From positions 186,001 to 250,000 of the forward strand of contig NZ_BILX01000002.1 in NCBI RefSeq assembly GCF_004000785.1: a DNA stretch of 64,000 nt. The letters are read 5' to 3'. This stretch comes from Paenibacillus ehimensis NBRC 15659 (GTDB lineage Bacteria > Bacillota > Bacilli > Paenibacillales > NBRC-103111). A program made the position numbers and the translations under genes. This document shows, piece by piece, positions 28,367 to 37,846 of this stretch. Below the pieces are notes generated by a model. The model saw nothing but the letters and a program-made list of their open reading frames with translations, was not told the DNA's origin and did no database searches. The number at the start of each line of letters is the position of its first letter. Within the stretch, counting starts at the first letter, position 1.

Positions 28367-28500
28367 GGATTTTTGTTCGCGGCGCTCCACGTTTATTGAC
28401 TTGCGGGGGGGAAGCTCGGACTGCCGATTGACGGTAACATCTACAAGAACCTGCCACTGCTGATTATCGATATCATTGCCGTCCCGATGTGCCTCTTGCC
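28367..28500 (+). pseudogene. Remnant of a DUF3995-like membrane protein
   Basis: In one frame the plus strand reads GFLFAALHVY, then a TGA at 28397 where the family has Trp, then LAGGKLGLPIDGN and IYKNLPLLIIDIIAVPMCL. DUF3995 proteins share the H-x-Y-W-x-x-GG-x-x-GLP pattern. There is no start and the frame is lost soon after, so this is a decayed fragment. The rest of the 422-base gap (28234-28655) has a hairpin with arms CTTGGGCGG and CCGCCCCAAG at about 28293-28342. It also has an uncertain 56-codon minus-strand frame (28441-28611, GGAGG ahead) that begins MRVSFYFGIAFVGLF. Confidence 0.45.
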
Positions 28501-28655
28501 TCCGCCACCGGCTTTCTTTCGTCCATCCTTGGGGAGACCGTAATAAGAGTCCCTACCTTCGGATGCAAATAGTCCGACAAAGGCAATCCCAAAATAGAAG
28601 GACACCCGCATAAAGGTGCCCTCCAAAAATTTCAACGTCTTGTAGTTTTCTTCGG

Positions 28656-29603
28656 CTACTCTTTACCAAGAAAGCCTTTCTTGAAAATACCCAGCAAATA
28701 CTCAAGTGTTATCGGATCACTATAACTAGAGGCTTTAGTATCGATCTCAATGATACGATTGTTCTTGACGGCCGGGATATTCCTCCATAGTTCCGAATCC
28801 ATGAACGATTTATCACCCTCCAGGTTCCTGCTAAGAACAATGTAATCGCCTGCATATTCCGGCAGAACTTCTTGAGAGAGCATGTGGTAGCCGGGCCCAA
28901 GTGCATCTTTCTTGACACGCTCTGGCATATGTAACCCCATCGCTTGATACAGAATCTCTGTGCCGCGCGCCCATTTATCCCCAAATACATAAAAGGTTTT
29001 CGTATCCGTCTCAAGCACCGACACGGTGAAGTTATCGCCGAGCCTGGATTTGATTTCCTTGCCTGCCGCTTCCGCACGCTGCTTGAAATCGTCGATCCAC
29101 GCTTGCGCTTCCTTTTCTTTGTTAAGCAGCTTTCCGATCTCCAGCTGTTGTGCCAAATAATCCCGTTTGCCCCACGTATAAGCAACGGTAGGCGCAATTT
29201 TACTTAGCTCGGCGTTGTTTTTCATTTCGGTGCCCACAATGATCAGATCCGGATTCAGCGCCGTGATTTTCTCTAAGCTCTCGTCCGACACGACCTCAAT
29301 GCCCTCCAGCTTCTTCGTAAACAAAGGGTTCTTCTGCGTCCATTGATCCACTCCGACCAATGTCCCGCCAAGCGCGAGCACATTCGGCGCATACGTCAAG
29401 GCTACAATCCGCTTCGGATTCGCCGGAACCTCCACAGGACCCGATTCGGATTGATACGTTACCTTTCCAAGCTCCTTGGAGTCTGCGACCGGTGCGGCGG
29501 CATTCTTAGTATATGCGCTCTCCTTATTGCTGGCTTGGCTGCCGCATGCGCTGGATATGACCATCAACAGCAGGATGATGGGGATTAACAGCTTGTTATT
29601 CAT
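28656..29603 (-). CDS. Iron-hydroxamate-type ABC transporter substrate-binding lipoprotein
   Basis: Siderophore-binding lipoprotein of 315 residues. ATG 29603 has AAGGAGA seven bases ahead, and the signal sequence ends in a lipobox (ISSAC, Cys20). The mature protein begins with the usual VEVPANPKRIVALTYAPNVLALGG, then LEKITALNPDLIIVGTEM, and ends with IPAVKNNRIIEIDTKA, all as in FhuD/YxeB-type binding proteins. A perfect Fur box lies about 40 bases upstream. Permease and ATPase genes are not in the window, so it works with a transporter encoded elsewhere. The protein shares little with the 18.8-19.8 kb lipoprotein apart from the fold pattern. Confidence 0.92.
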   Translation of the reverse strand: MNNKLLIPIILLLMVISSACGSQASNKESAYTKNAAAPVADSKELGKVTYQSESGPVEVPANPKRIVALTYAPNVLALGGTLVGVDQWTQKNPLFTKKLEGIEVVSDESLEKITALNPDLIIVGTEMKNNAELSKIAPTVAYTWGKRDYLAQQLEIGKLLNKEKEAQAWIDDFKQRAEAAGKEIKSRLGDNFTVSVLETDTKTFYVFGDKWARGTEILYQAMGLHMPERVKKDALGPGYHMLSQEVLPEYAGDYIVLSRNLEGDKSFMDSELWRNIPAVKNNRIIEIDTKASSYSDPITLEYLLGIFKKGFLGKE

Positions 29604-30093
29604 GTTCGGCTCTCCTTGTGTTGGATTGCAGAAAGCAAAAATTGATAATGATTATCAATATCATTTTCTATTTATACAATATAATCACATCGAAATCTTG
29701 TCAAATAATTTCGTTTTCAATCATTATGGCTGACTTCCCTGTCGGCCAGTTTCTTTTCTAATCATGTGTACCACCACTTGTGATACGGTATGTTGAAACT
29801 GCTAACGGATGCGAAGCGACTTTTATCTGTTTACATTTACGCTCTTTTGCGCTGAAGCGCCTGAAGCAACATGTTACGGGTACATGGAATTGAATCAGGA
29901 TGGCAATATGATCACGCTCTACCATAGGTACGGTGAGCGCCCCCCCCCCGTATGCTTTCGAGATATGATGAATTTCCGAATCTGAAGAGCGATTTCGCTT
30001 TTTCCAACCTCGCATAAAATGATCTTCAAGGGATGTGGGATAAGTGGTTTCCAAACAATGGGCGGAAAAAAATGAACAATCGGGAGGTAGAAG
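29604..30093. other. 490-base region with Fur-controlled promoter and a run of ten C
   Basis: Apart from the Fur box there is no convincing gene. A homopolymer of ten C residues (29940-29949) stands between AT-richer sequence and could vary in length by slippage. The right end holds the ribosome site (GGGAGGT) of the truncated MFS gene. Confidence 0.5.
29643..29657 (-). promoter_or_regulatory. Perfect Fur box
   Basis: TGATAATGATTATCA is an exact match to the 7-1-7 Fur consensus and lies 40 bases before the start of the siderophore-binding gene. Confidence 0.92.
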
Positions 30094-30261
30094 ATGGACA
30101 AACGGGCTCAAGACGCAAGGGGAATGAAAAGAGGGGCAATGTTAACCGCTCTACTCATCGGTGCATTTGTCGCGTTTCTTAACGAAAATTTACTTACCAA
30201 TGCGTTTCCTGGATTGAAGAGGGAATTTAACGTTGCTGCTTCGACCATACAATGGTTATGA
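30094..30261 (+). pseudogene. N-terminal fragment of a DHA2-type MFS transporter
   Basis: The frame starts at ATG 30094 with GGGAGGT five bases ahead and encodes 55 residues: a first membrane helix (LTALLIGAFVAFLNENLLTN) followed by FPGLKREFNVAASTIQWL, the usual EmrB/QacA-like entry. It stops there, whereas the family continues for about 450 residues. The next gene, the sortase, is convergent and ends 29 bases later, so the remainder has been deleted, probably by the rearrangement that brought in the sortase-adhesin pair. Confidence 0.75.
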
Positions 30262-30289
30262 AGCAGCTTGACTCCGTATTTCAACATCG

Positions 30290-31069
30290 TCATTTTCGCT
30301 TTCGGGCGACCACCGCTAACCGACCGTTTTCGGTCGAGTACTCACACGTAGACAGTACAATAAGCTTGTCGCCATACCGGGCTGTCACGCCCGTGTCGTA
30401 AAGAGCGAGTTTTTTGATGTTCTGAACATACGAATCGAACTCGGCGGGCGTACTTACCTTCTCAATCTGGTAGTATTTAAAAACGTCGTCCGATTTACGA
30501 TAAACTTTTGACAGAATGACGGCGACAATCTCATACTCTTCCTTTTCGTAAAGCGTACTGAACTGGAACGTAGCATGCTCCTTATAGAAGCTTTCTTTCT
30601 TGTACTTCATCAAATCTTTAAACATCCAGCCGTTTTTCATGTGATGACCGTGAATCAGCAAAATGCCCGAACCGTTGATCCGGCTGTGCGCGTCCAAAAA
30701 GGGGAGACCGCCTTTGTTTTCCTTTTTATCGAAATCATGATTGAGATAGTACTGCTCATCCTGTGGATTCTGCATGACCGGGTACTCAATTCGGGTGCCG
30801 TCCATCTTCAGCCAACCGACGATGTCCGGGTTTCTCTCGTAAAGCTCTTGAAATTCGGAAAGCATGGCCGGCTCATCCGCCTTGGTGATCAAAGAGGAGG
30901 GGAGTACCTCCCCTCCGCCTTTGTCCGACTCTTCCTCCCAAACTTTTGTCAGTTCTTCGATTTTCTGTTGCTCAGCATAATCCCGCAGGAGAGTTCTCGC
31001 AATTTCGACGAGAGAAAACACTAACAGAATTAAGGAAATGGCGATAAGAAATTTTTTGGTTTTACTCAT
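30290..31069 (-). CDS. srtB: Class B sortase
   Basis: Membrane-bound cysteine transpeptidase of 259 residues that attaches surface proteins to the cell wall. An N-terminal helix (FLIAISLILLVFSLVEIA) anchors it. The catalytic residues are visible: His142 region in IHGHHMKNGWMF, Cys242 in VLSTCEYSTENGR, and Arg250 in the same stretch. This matches class B rather than class A or D. ATG 31069 has AAAGGCGG about seven bases ahead. It is 19 bases after the giant adhesin gene, so the adhesin with its APKTG signal is almost certainly its substrate. Class B enzymes often act on one partner protein, here of adhesin/pilin-like type. Confidence 0.92.
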   Translation of the reverse strand: MSKTKKFLIAISLILLVFSLVEIARTLLRDYAEQQKIEELTKVWEEESDKGGGEVLPSSLITKADEPAMLSEFQELYERNPDIVGWLKMDGTRIEYPVMQNPQDEQYYLNHDFDKKENKGGLPFLDAHSRINGSGILLIHGHHMKNGWMFKDLMKYKKESFYKEHATFQFSTLYEKEEYEIVAVILSKVYRKSDDVFKYYQIEKVSTPAEFDSYVQNIKKLALYDTGVTARYGDKLIVLSTCEYSTENGRLAVVARKRK

Positions 31070-31088
31070 TTTCTTACCGCCTTTCCGG

Positions 31089-34000
31089 TTACTGGATGTG
31101 CTTTTTCTTCTTGCTTTCGAGCAGACAGATTCCGAGCGTAATCAAGGACATCAGCGCCAAAGCCATATAGATGATTAGTGATGGGCTGCTATCCCCTGTT
31201 TTCGGAGCATCGTCCAGCTCGTTATCGGCGTTGCCGGTTCCGTTGTCGACGTTGTCGGTTCCATTGTTGCCGTCGCCGGTTCCTTTGTCACCGTTATTGG
31301 CTCCTTTGTCACCGTTATCGGCTCCTTTGTCACCGTTATTGGCTCCTTTGTCACCGTTATTGGCTCCTTTGTCGCCGTTATCGGCTCCTTTGTCGCCGTT
31401 ATTGGCTCCTTTGTCGCCGTTGTTGGCTCCTTTGTCGCCGTTATTGGCTCCTTTGTCGCCGTTGTTGGCTCCGTCGCCGCCGCCGGACCCGGAATTATCA
31501 GGTTGGGTGGATCCGGGGTTCGCGGGGTCAGGCCCAGGGTTGCCGGGTCCAGTTCCTCCGTCATTGCCGCCGGAACTTACCGGCTTCAACTGTACATCGT
31601 GACGTACGATGTCGCTTCCGACCGAGATAGTTGGGCTCGTATACGTCTCATATCCGGTTTTCGTTACAACCAGATAGTAGTCCGTGTTCGGGAACACCAT
31701 GTACGCATATGCGCCGTTTGCGTCGCTGTTCTGACTTGGGCTGGCGTTATCGTTCGGCGCAAAGCCCGGAATCGCAGGCAACGTCACTTTCGTGCCTGGC
31801 ACGATGCCATTCGCCTTATTCTTCGGCGTATCGGCATAGTACAGCGTCACTTCGGCGCCTTCGATCGTTGCGCCGGTCGTTGCATCCGTAATGATGCCAT
31901 ACGGGTCGACGAGCTCCTGAGAAATATTCAATTCTCCATTCGCCTTCACGTCCAGCCCCGCATCCCGAATGAGCGTCAGTTCTCTGCCCGGCTCAACTTC
32001 GTAACGCACTTCCATTTTGTAGTTCTCTGCAGATAAACCATTCACGGCGAATGCGCCGTTCGGTTGCAAGCTGAATGCTTTCGGAGCGCCGTTCTGATCC
32101 ACAATATATTTGCCGTTCGCATCCCGCAAATAAATGCGTACCTTGCCGGCGAGCGAGCTGTTCAGCAGCGAAGACTGTCCTTCAGGCTGCTTCAGGAGCA
32201 CGACGCCTACAGCCGTGATGTGCGCCGGAACCAGCTCGCCGCCCTTCACATTGCTGTCAACATCCGCTTTTTGCGTGAAAGTAATCGACTCGTCTACGCC
32301 ATTGACTTTGATCTGTTTCGTGAAGCTGATCGTATACTCGCCGCCATATGGCACAGGGAGGAAGTACGCGCCAGCGGCATCGGTCGTGATCGTGTGCTTC
32401 TCGCCATTCGCCTCGTTGGTGATTACAACGGTCGCATTCGGAATCACTTCGCCCGTTGTGTTGTCGCGCAGTACCCCGGTGATGGCCGCCGGTACGGCGG
32501 TTACCTTCGTGGTGGCGGTCAATTTTCCTTCCGTCAGACTGTCCACCTTGGCCGTGATGTGGTGATCCTCAGGCGTTGCGGCGTCCAGCTTCGGCGGTGT
32601 GTAAGGGATGACCGCTTTTCCTTCCGCATCGGTCTTGGCCGTTACTTCGGATTGATCTGGCAGGATGAAGATGACATCTTGGTTCGCAACCGGCTTGCCT
32701 TCATGATCGGTCAACGTTGCCGTCAACTGCGAAGGCGACGTACCGTTGCCGGGAACGACCGCGGGATCCGCCGTCAGCGTCAGCTTGCCGGAGAGATGCC
32801 TCGCATTGACGAAGCGGGCTTCGGCAATCTTCTTCTCCATGATGGTGCCGCTATGCGTCCAATTCACCGGGTCGGTGGTATAACCCTCGCCCGAATAATC
32901 GGTCTGGGTGACGATATAGCGAACACCGCTCGGGATGCCTTCAACGGCGACGGTCTGCCCATGCTTGAGGGTGATCGTCTCGCCGGATCTGATCGTTCCC
33001 GTCGTGCCGTCCGACTTCGTGTAGGCGTACGCCTCATCTGCAGCGGCGTCCGGGAATTGGACAGTAAACTCAAATTCTTTATTCTTGTCCGCCCCGCTGC
33101 CTTCCACCGTCTGCCCGATCAGCAGGCCGCCGTACACCATCCGCGTGTTGACGACCTCCTCTTTATGGTCGCCCTCCTCGGCAATGATGCCGGTCGTTTG
33201 CCGGTCCGGCCAATTCGTCGTGTAGCCGTCGTCCGTATAATCGGTCTCGGTGACGGTGTAGATTGTATCCTTAGGAATCCCATCGATAACGGCGGTTTCC
33301 CCATGCTTGAGGGAGATCTTGCCACCGGACCCGATGGTTCCCGTCGTACCGCCCGAAGTCGTATACGTATACGTCTTGCCCCCACCCGCGCCTTCGAAGG
33401 TGACGGTGAACTCGAACGCCTTATTCTTGTCCGCGCCATTGCCCGCGACCGTCTGACCGATCGTCAGCTTGCCGGGGAGGTACTTGCCGTTGACGAACTT
33501 CGCTTCGACCGTTTCGTTCGCTACGATGCTGCCGGTACGCTTCAGATCCGCCGGATCGGTAGCGTAGCCCTCATCTGTGTACCCCTTCTGGACGATGGTG
33601 TAGGCGATGCCGTCCGGGATATCCTTGATGGTGATGGCCTGGCCGCCTTTCAGCTTAACGGTTCCGCCGCTGGGCACGGTGCCGCTTATTGCGCCAGAAT
33701 AGGCATAGGACTTGCCGTTGCTGAAGGTAATCGTATATTCAAATTCCTTGTTGAGGTCCGCCGCTTTCCCCTCTATCGCCGTGTCCAGCTTCAGATGGCC
33801 CGTCTCCCACACCGGGGTTGGCACAACGAGCGGCTTGGCGCTGGTCACCTCCACCCCGTCTACCCAGATGGGATTCCAAGGAGTGGACGCCACACGCACC
33901 TGATAAACCGTTGTGGTCGGCAGATAGGTGATCGGGTCGATATAAGTTTGCTTGAGCACGTAAAGCCCCGCTTTGGCAAACAAGCTAAGCTTGCCGTCCG

Positions 34001-37000
34001 AACCTGTAGTTCCCTTGGTGACCTCTGTTATGCCGTCCGGCTCATACAGCGTGAATATTACGCCGCCGAGCGGCTTGCCTTTGGGGTCGACCTTGACCAG
34101 ATCCAGCTTGCCTTGGGTTTCGGCGCTACCGCCCACGTCACTGTTGTCGACCGCGTGTTCGCTTTTGGCACCGATGTTCTTCAAGGTGTCGTCGCCCATC
34201 AGCTTGATCTCGTTGCCGACCTTCCCGCCGCTGGGCACTTCAGTGACCTCGGTCTGATACACGATCTGGTAGAGCTGGTTCGGATTCGCTATCCGGAAAA
34301 TCAGCCGGGTCGCGCCGCCTTCTGTGACGGTTTCCACCTTGATCTCGCTGTTCGGATCGTACAGGTTCAGCGCATCGCCGTCCCTCGTCAGCTCGCCGCT
34401 GGGGGTCAGCTTGGCACGGTACACCGCCATGTCAGGGCGTCGCAGCGAGAGGTTCCCGCTTTCATCCTTGCGCAGCGCCAGCCCTTGACCAAGGGTGTCC
34501 TGCAGATAGACGCCGTCCTTCACCTCGAAGGGCGGGGTGTAATTCACCGTCCACTCCAGCACGCCGGGGTTCGGCTTCGTCACCGATTTGCCCAGCGACT
34601 GCATCGGGACGATGACCTTGCGGGTGGCTGTTACTGTGCTTGGCTCATCCCCCCATGTGATTTTCAGCTCGGCGGTGTTCGTCATCTCATGCTTGGCTTC
34701 GCCGGTTTCAAAGTATTGACGCAGGGCCGCCTCGGTGGGTCTTGCCTTGACCAGAACGACATAGGGACTTTCTAGCTTGGTAAAGGAAAAAGTACCTATG
34801 TTCCCTGCGGCGGAGAAGCTCACAAGATCACTTGGGTCGGAAATAAGCGTTGCTGCGCTAACAGTCGCTCCGTAATCTGCCCGGGTTCCCTTGTAAATCG
34901 CAAAAGCCTGTCCCTCCGAATAGGGCACAAACTCCCAGCCCTCGGGTAGAGTATCGACGAGTTTAATGTCGCTGGCAACGTGATTGCCGCCATCCTTTGC
35001 CATCTCCTCGGTCTTCAGGCCGTTCATATTGACCGACAGCCGGAAGGTCACCGTCTTGGTCACCTGATCATAGGCTGCCAGTGTATGTGCTTCGTTAGCG
35101 TCATTTCGGATGTAGTGGTTGACATTGGCAGGGTTAACGGATGTCCCCGCCGGCTTTGATGCATAGAGCATCTCTTTGGCCAACATACCGCCGTTGATCT
35201 GGTGATAAGGCCGATTTGAATCGCGTGTCCGATTTGTTCCTTCAAACAGAGACGCCTGATTAGAGTGAGTTGTGGAGCTATTGCCCGCGAAGTGCTGCCA
35301 CTGCGTCATCAGGGAATTAAATGTGAAGGAAGCGGGCGCATCGGTATTGTAGCCGGTGACACGAAGCAAGTCGGCGACAGGCTTCCCATCCTGTGAAAGT
35401 ATGTATACCTGATGCGTTAAGCCGTCACTCGACTGAAAGGACCCGGACTGAAACCGCTGGTAGTATCTCGGCCCATTGTTCCCCTTCAACTGATCCAGGA
35501 TTGCAGCGTCAATCGCCGGGCTGGCGGTAACCTTGGTGAAGTCGATGGAGTTCGCATCCCCATACACCAGCAGATCGTACACCGCACCGTCCGGAAGGGC
35601 CTCCTGAGGTGTAAGGGTAACCTTCCACGGCAATATGCCCAAACCAAGGGTATCACCGGCACTTGTGCTCTTTGTCAGGGTATGGGCTCCAATGGTGACA
35701 GCGGCAGCATCCTTCACAGTAGCTTGGTCATTGTCTTGCACAGTATTGACATCCAGCTTCCACTGGGCGGTGGCCGTGTTGGTGAAACCGGTTGTATTGC
35801 CCGTAACTTCGGACACAATGACCAACCGGATCGGGCCGTTTACCTCACTGAAAGAATACAGATTGTTTGCGCCAGGGGTGATCGGCGTTGCCGTAGCTGA
35901 CCAGTCTTTCTTGGCACTGTCCCACGACTGCCATGCGGCGGATCTCAAGGTAAGTCCGGCCGGCAGGGCATCGGTGATGGTGAAGTCTTTCAGCCCCTGC
36001 TTGCTGTAGTTCTTGTTGACATCAATCGTCCATGTAATCGTGCGCGGGTCTGCGGAACTCGAACGCTTGTCCAATACGCCGCTCTTCTGAATCCAGTCGG
36101 GCTTGAAGGTGACGCGCCACGGATTCGAGGAAAGCAGCTTGCTATCCGACGCGTCCCTCAACTCCGCGGTATTGGTGACGGTCTCGAACCCGCTACTACC
36201 GCTGTTATACTCACGGTAATACTTCACCTTGGGAATCCACGTCTTGAAGGTGACGGTCGCCTTGTCGCCGAAGCCCGCGGGGAAGGTATACGCCAGCGCG
36301 TTCGTGGTGCCGCTGTCCGGTGTCACCGAACTGCCGTTGACCTTGAGGGACCCCTCCACGTAGGTGCCCACCTGAACCGGATCGAGCGCGTCATAGAACT
36401 TCAGCCCGTCCAGCGGCTGTGGAATGGCAGGGTCAAACATATCCGTGGCGGCAAGTTCCACCTGCCACTCGATTGCACCCTCTACAAAAGCCGCCTGATT
36501 GATCCAGTTGTTATCGGAAGCGTTGCTGTTGGACCTCTTTGTAATGCTGTACGCAGGCGTGACATTGGGGTTTTCGAGCATGTAGCCCGCCCCGAAAATG
36601 CCAATCGGCTTTTGTTGGCCATAGTCTATGCCCGACAAATCCGCCTTCGCGGTGGATTCAAAGCCGAAGGTAATGTTCCTGCCCTGGCCGTTGAAAAATC
36701 GTTCTTCGCCGTTAAATACCACCTTGATACCCGCTTCGGAGAAATAGGCCGTTCCAATGGTGTAGCCCGATCTTTCCTTCAGCGTCATGGTGGCAGTCGG
36801 CAGAATCACTTCCGGAAAATAAGTCGCTTTGTCCAGCATCACCCAGTCCCCATACAAAATGACCGTGCTGCCATCCACCGTGTTCGGGTCGGCGGCGTCG
36901 CCTTTCACCGGAACCTTGATGTCGTTCGATCTCAAGGAGAAAGGCTTTCTGCCGTGAATGGCGGCACCCCTCTGTAAGACATTCCCGTCCTGTATGACTT

Positions 37001-37289
37001 CCAGCGGAAAGGGTGAGTTGACTCCCATGAGCACCGCCGTTTTGTCCGCCGGGACTGCTTGCATCGCTGCGAACTTAGCCGGCATAGCGTACACCGCATT
37101 AGGTACCGACGGCGGTTCATCCGGTGTATCGTACACCGCTTCAGTTACCGACGACGATTCGTCCGCGCTCGGCGAGCCGCCTTCGCTCCCCGCATATGCA
37201 GCTGCAGAGAACATCAACGTCTGCAAGACAAGCAAAACTGCTAGACAGAAAGATAGCACAGTTTTACCTACACTGCGTTTTCGTTTCAA
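31089..37289 (-). CDS. Giant LPXTG-like cell-wall adhesin with Cna-B and DUF5979-type repeats
   Basis: Surface protein of 2066 residues. TTG 37289 is used because GGAGGAG lies nine bases ahead; the frame upstream lacks a good site. A signal peptide (about 1-33) is followed by long collagen-binding or fimbrial isopeptide-type domains to about residue 1040. A SpaA/prealbumin-like domain (KLDLVKVDPKGKPLGGVIF) comes next. Three related domains start near residues 1162, 1271 and 1387 (GQTVAGNGADKNKAFEF type, DUF5979/DUF7601-like). Then come an invasin-like Ig domain (LTADPAVVPGNGTSPSQLTA), carboxypeptidase-regulatory-like domains, and about nine GDKGANN repeats (about 1938-2004). The end is APKTGD at about 2028, a hydrophobic helix and KKKK. 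Made for attachment to the wall by the adjacent sortase. Confidence 0.88.
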   Translation of the reverse strand: MKRKRSVGKTVLSFCLAVLLVLQTLMFSAAAYAGSEGGSPSADESSSVTEAVYDTPDEPPSVPNAVYAMPAKFAAMQAVPADKTAVLMGVNSPFPLEVIQDGNVLQRGAAIHGRKPFSLRSNDIKVPVKGDAADPNTVDGSTVILYGDWVMLDKATYFPEVILPTATMTLKERSGYTIGTAYFSEAGIKVVFNGEERFFNGQGRNITFGFESTAKADLSGIDYGQQKPIGIFGAGYMLENPNVTPAYSITKRSNSNASDNNWINQAAFVEGAIEWQVELAATDMFDPAIPQPLDGLKFYDALDPVQVGTYVEGSLKVNGSSVTPDSGTTNALAYTFPAGFGDKATVTFKTWIPKVKYYREYNSGSSGFETVTNTAELRDASDSKLLSSNPWRVTFKPDWIQKSGVLDKRSSSADPRTITWTIDVNKNYSKQGLKDFTITDALPAGLTLRSAAWQSWDSAKKDWSATATPITPGANNLYSFSEVNGPIRLVIVSEVTGNTTGFTNTATAQWKLDVNTVQDNDQATVKDAAAVTIGAHTLTKSTSAGDTLGLGILPWKVTLTPQEALPDGAVYDLLVYGDANSIDFTKVTASPAIDAAILDQLKGNNGPRYYQRFQSGSFQSSDGLTHQVYILSQDGKPVADLLRVTGYNTDAPASFTFNSLMTQWQHFAGNSSTTHSNQASLFEGTNRTRDSNRPYHQINGGMLAKEMLYASKPAGTSVNPANVNHYIRNDANEAHTLAAYDQVTKTVTFRLSVNMNGLKTEEMAKDGGNHVASDIKLVDTLPEGWEFVPYSEGQAFAIYKGTRADYGATVSAATLISDPSDLVSFSAAGNIGTFSFTKLESPYVVLVKARPTEAALRQYFETGEAKHEMTNTAELKITWGDEPSTVTATRKVIVPMQSLGKSVTKPNPGVLEWTVNYTPPFEVKDGVYLQDTLGQGLALRKDESGNLSLRRPDMAVYRAKLTPSGELTRDGDALNLYDPNSEIKVETVTEGGATRLIFRIANPNQLYQIVYQTEVTEVPSGGKVGNEIKLMGDDTLKNIGAKSEHAVDNSDVGGSAETQGKLDLVKVDPKGKPLGGVIFTLYEPDGITEVTKGTTGSDGKLSLFAKAGLYVLKQTYIDPITYLPTTTVYQVRVASTPWNPIWVDGVEVTSAKPLVVPTPVWETGHLKLDTAIEGKAADLNKEFEYTITFSNGKSYAYSGAISGTVPSGGTVKLKGGQAITIKDIPDGIAYTIVQKGYTDEGYATDPADLKRTGSIVANETVEAKFVNGKYLPGKLTIGQTVAGNGADKNKAFEFTVTFEGAGGGKTYTYTTSGGTTGTIGSGGKISLKHGETAVIDGIPKDTIYTVTETDYTDDGYTTNWPDRQTTGIIAEEGDHKEEVVNTRMVYGGLLIGQTVEGSGADKNKEFEFTVQFPDAAADEAYAYTKSDGTTGTIRSGETITLKHGQTVAVEGIPSGVRYIVTQTDYSGEGYTTDPVNWTHSGTIMEKKIAEARFVNARHLSGKLTLTADPAVVPGNGTSPSQLTATLTDHEGKPVANQDVIFILPDQSEVTAKTDAEGKAVIPYTPPKLDAATPEDHHITAKVDSLTEGKLTATTKVTAVPAAITGVLRDNTTGEVIPNATVVITNEANGEKHTITTDAAGAYFLPVPYGGEYTISFTKQIKVNGVDESITFTQKADVDSNVKGGELVPAHITAVGVVLLKQPEGQSSLLNSSLAGKVRIYLRDANGKYIVDQNGAPKAFSLQPNGAFAVNGLSAENYKMEVRYEVEPGRELTLIRDAGLDVKANGELNISQELVDPYGIITDATTGATIEGAEVTLYYADTPKNKANGIVPGTKVTLPAIPGFAPNDNASPSQNSDANGAYAYMVFPNTDYYLVVTKTGYETYTSPTISVGSDIVRHDVQLKPVSSGGNDGGTGPGNPGPDPANPGSTQPDNSGSGGGDGANNGDKGANNGDKGANNGDKGANNGDKGADNGDKGANNGDKGANNGDKGADNGDKGANNGDKGTGDGNNGTDNVDNGTGNADNELDDAPKTGDSSPSLIIYMALALMSLITLGICLLESKKKKHIQ
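31278..31472. repeat. 21-base tandem repeat in the adhesin stalk
   Basis: About nine copies of a 21-base unit (GGCTCCTTTGTCACCGTTAT plus T on the plus strand) encode GDKGANN, with a few GADN and GTGD variants. Copies differ mainly at silent positions (gtcacc or gtcgcc), so slippage can change copy number without breaking the frame. It forms a flexible wall-spanning stalk. Confidence 0.9.
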
Positions 37290-37846
37290 TACAAAAATCT
37301 CCTCCACTCCCCAAATTCCCGAAAATTTTGGTGACAGCAGAATCATCCGGCCGATATAACGAACAAGCGAACAGACATATGCTATCGCTTGATCCCAACG
37401 GCCCTTAGATCATCGAAACCTTGCGGAGTTCCGAATGAACGGTTAAGTGCCGCGGGCGTGCAGGCCATTGATCATGCGTAGTACTTACTTCCCCCTCTCC
37501 ATTGATCATCTTTTCCATTTACATCTGTAAATGGCATACTACGCCCAGTTTACACAGCGTATGTCACCATTATAGTACCGCGACCTATACAAAATATAGA
37601 CAACCCCTTGACGATAAGAGCGCTTTTGGCCATCCTGGTCTTGTCCCCGGAATTTTCAATATTGTGTGCAAAACATCTGTAGATTTGTGCAAAGCTTACC
37701 AGGCGGTCGAACAACCGTCATAAGTAAGCATAGCGGCAGGTCGGAAGCGTCTTGGTAGAGTGAAGTGATGGGCACCGTTGGCGTAGCCGTTGTTGTTGCT
37801 CCAACGTTACTAGTACCCACCGCCTGGCTTGTTACCCAACTTGACT
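37290..37846. promoter_or_regulatory. 557-base upstream region of the adhesin with a 20-base palindrome
   Basis: A perfect palindrome with arms CCATTTACA and TGTAAATGG around TC lies at 37515-37534 and may be a regulator site. On the minus strand a TATAAT stands at 37569-37574 without a good -35. A pair of inverted nine-mers (CCAGGCGGT 37699-37707, ACCGCCTGG 37819-37827) frames about 110 bases of unknown content. No gene was found. Confidence 0.45.

Noticed and set aside
31278-31472. Regular repeats that could suggest a CRISPR array
   Set aside because: Units are contiguous 21-mers without spacers and encode an in-frame peptide repeat.
32064-34775. A 903-codon open frame on the plus strand
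   Set aside because: It is the antisense of the adhesin gene; its arginine- and isoleucine-rich composition and lack of a ribosome site show it is a shadow.
37699-37827. Inverted nine-mers framing a small mobile element
   Set aside because: Arms are only nine bases, there is no target duplication and the content between them has no coding or structural signal.
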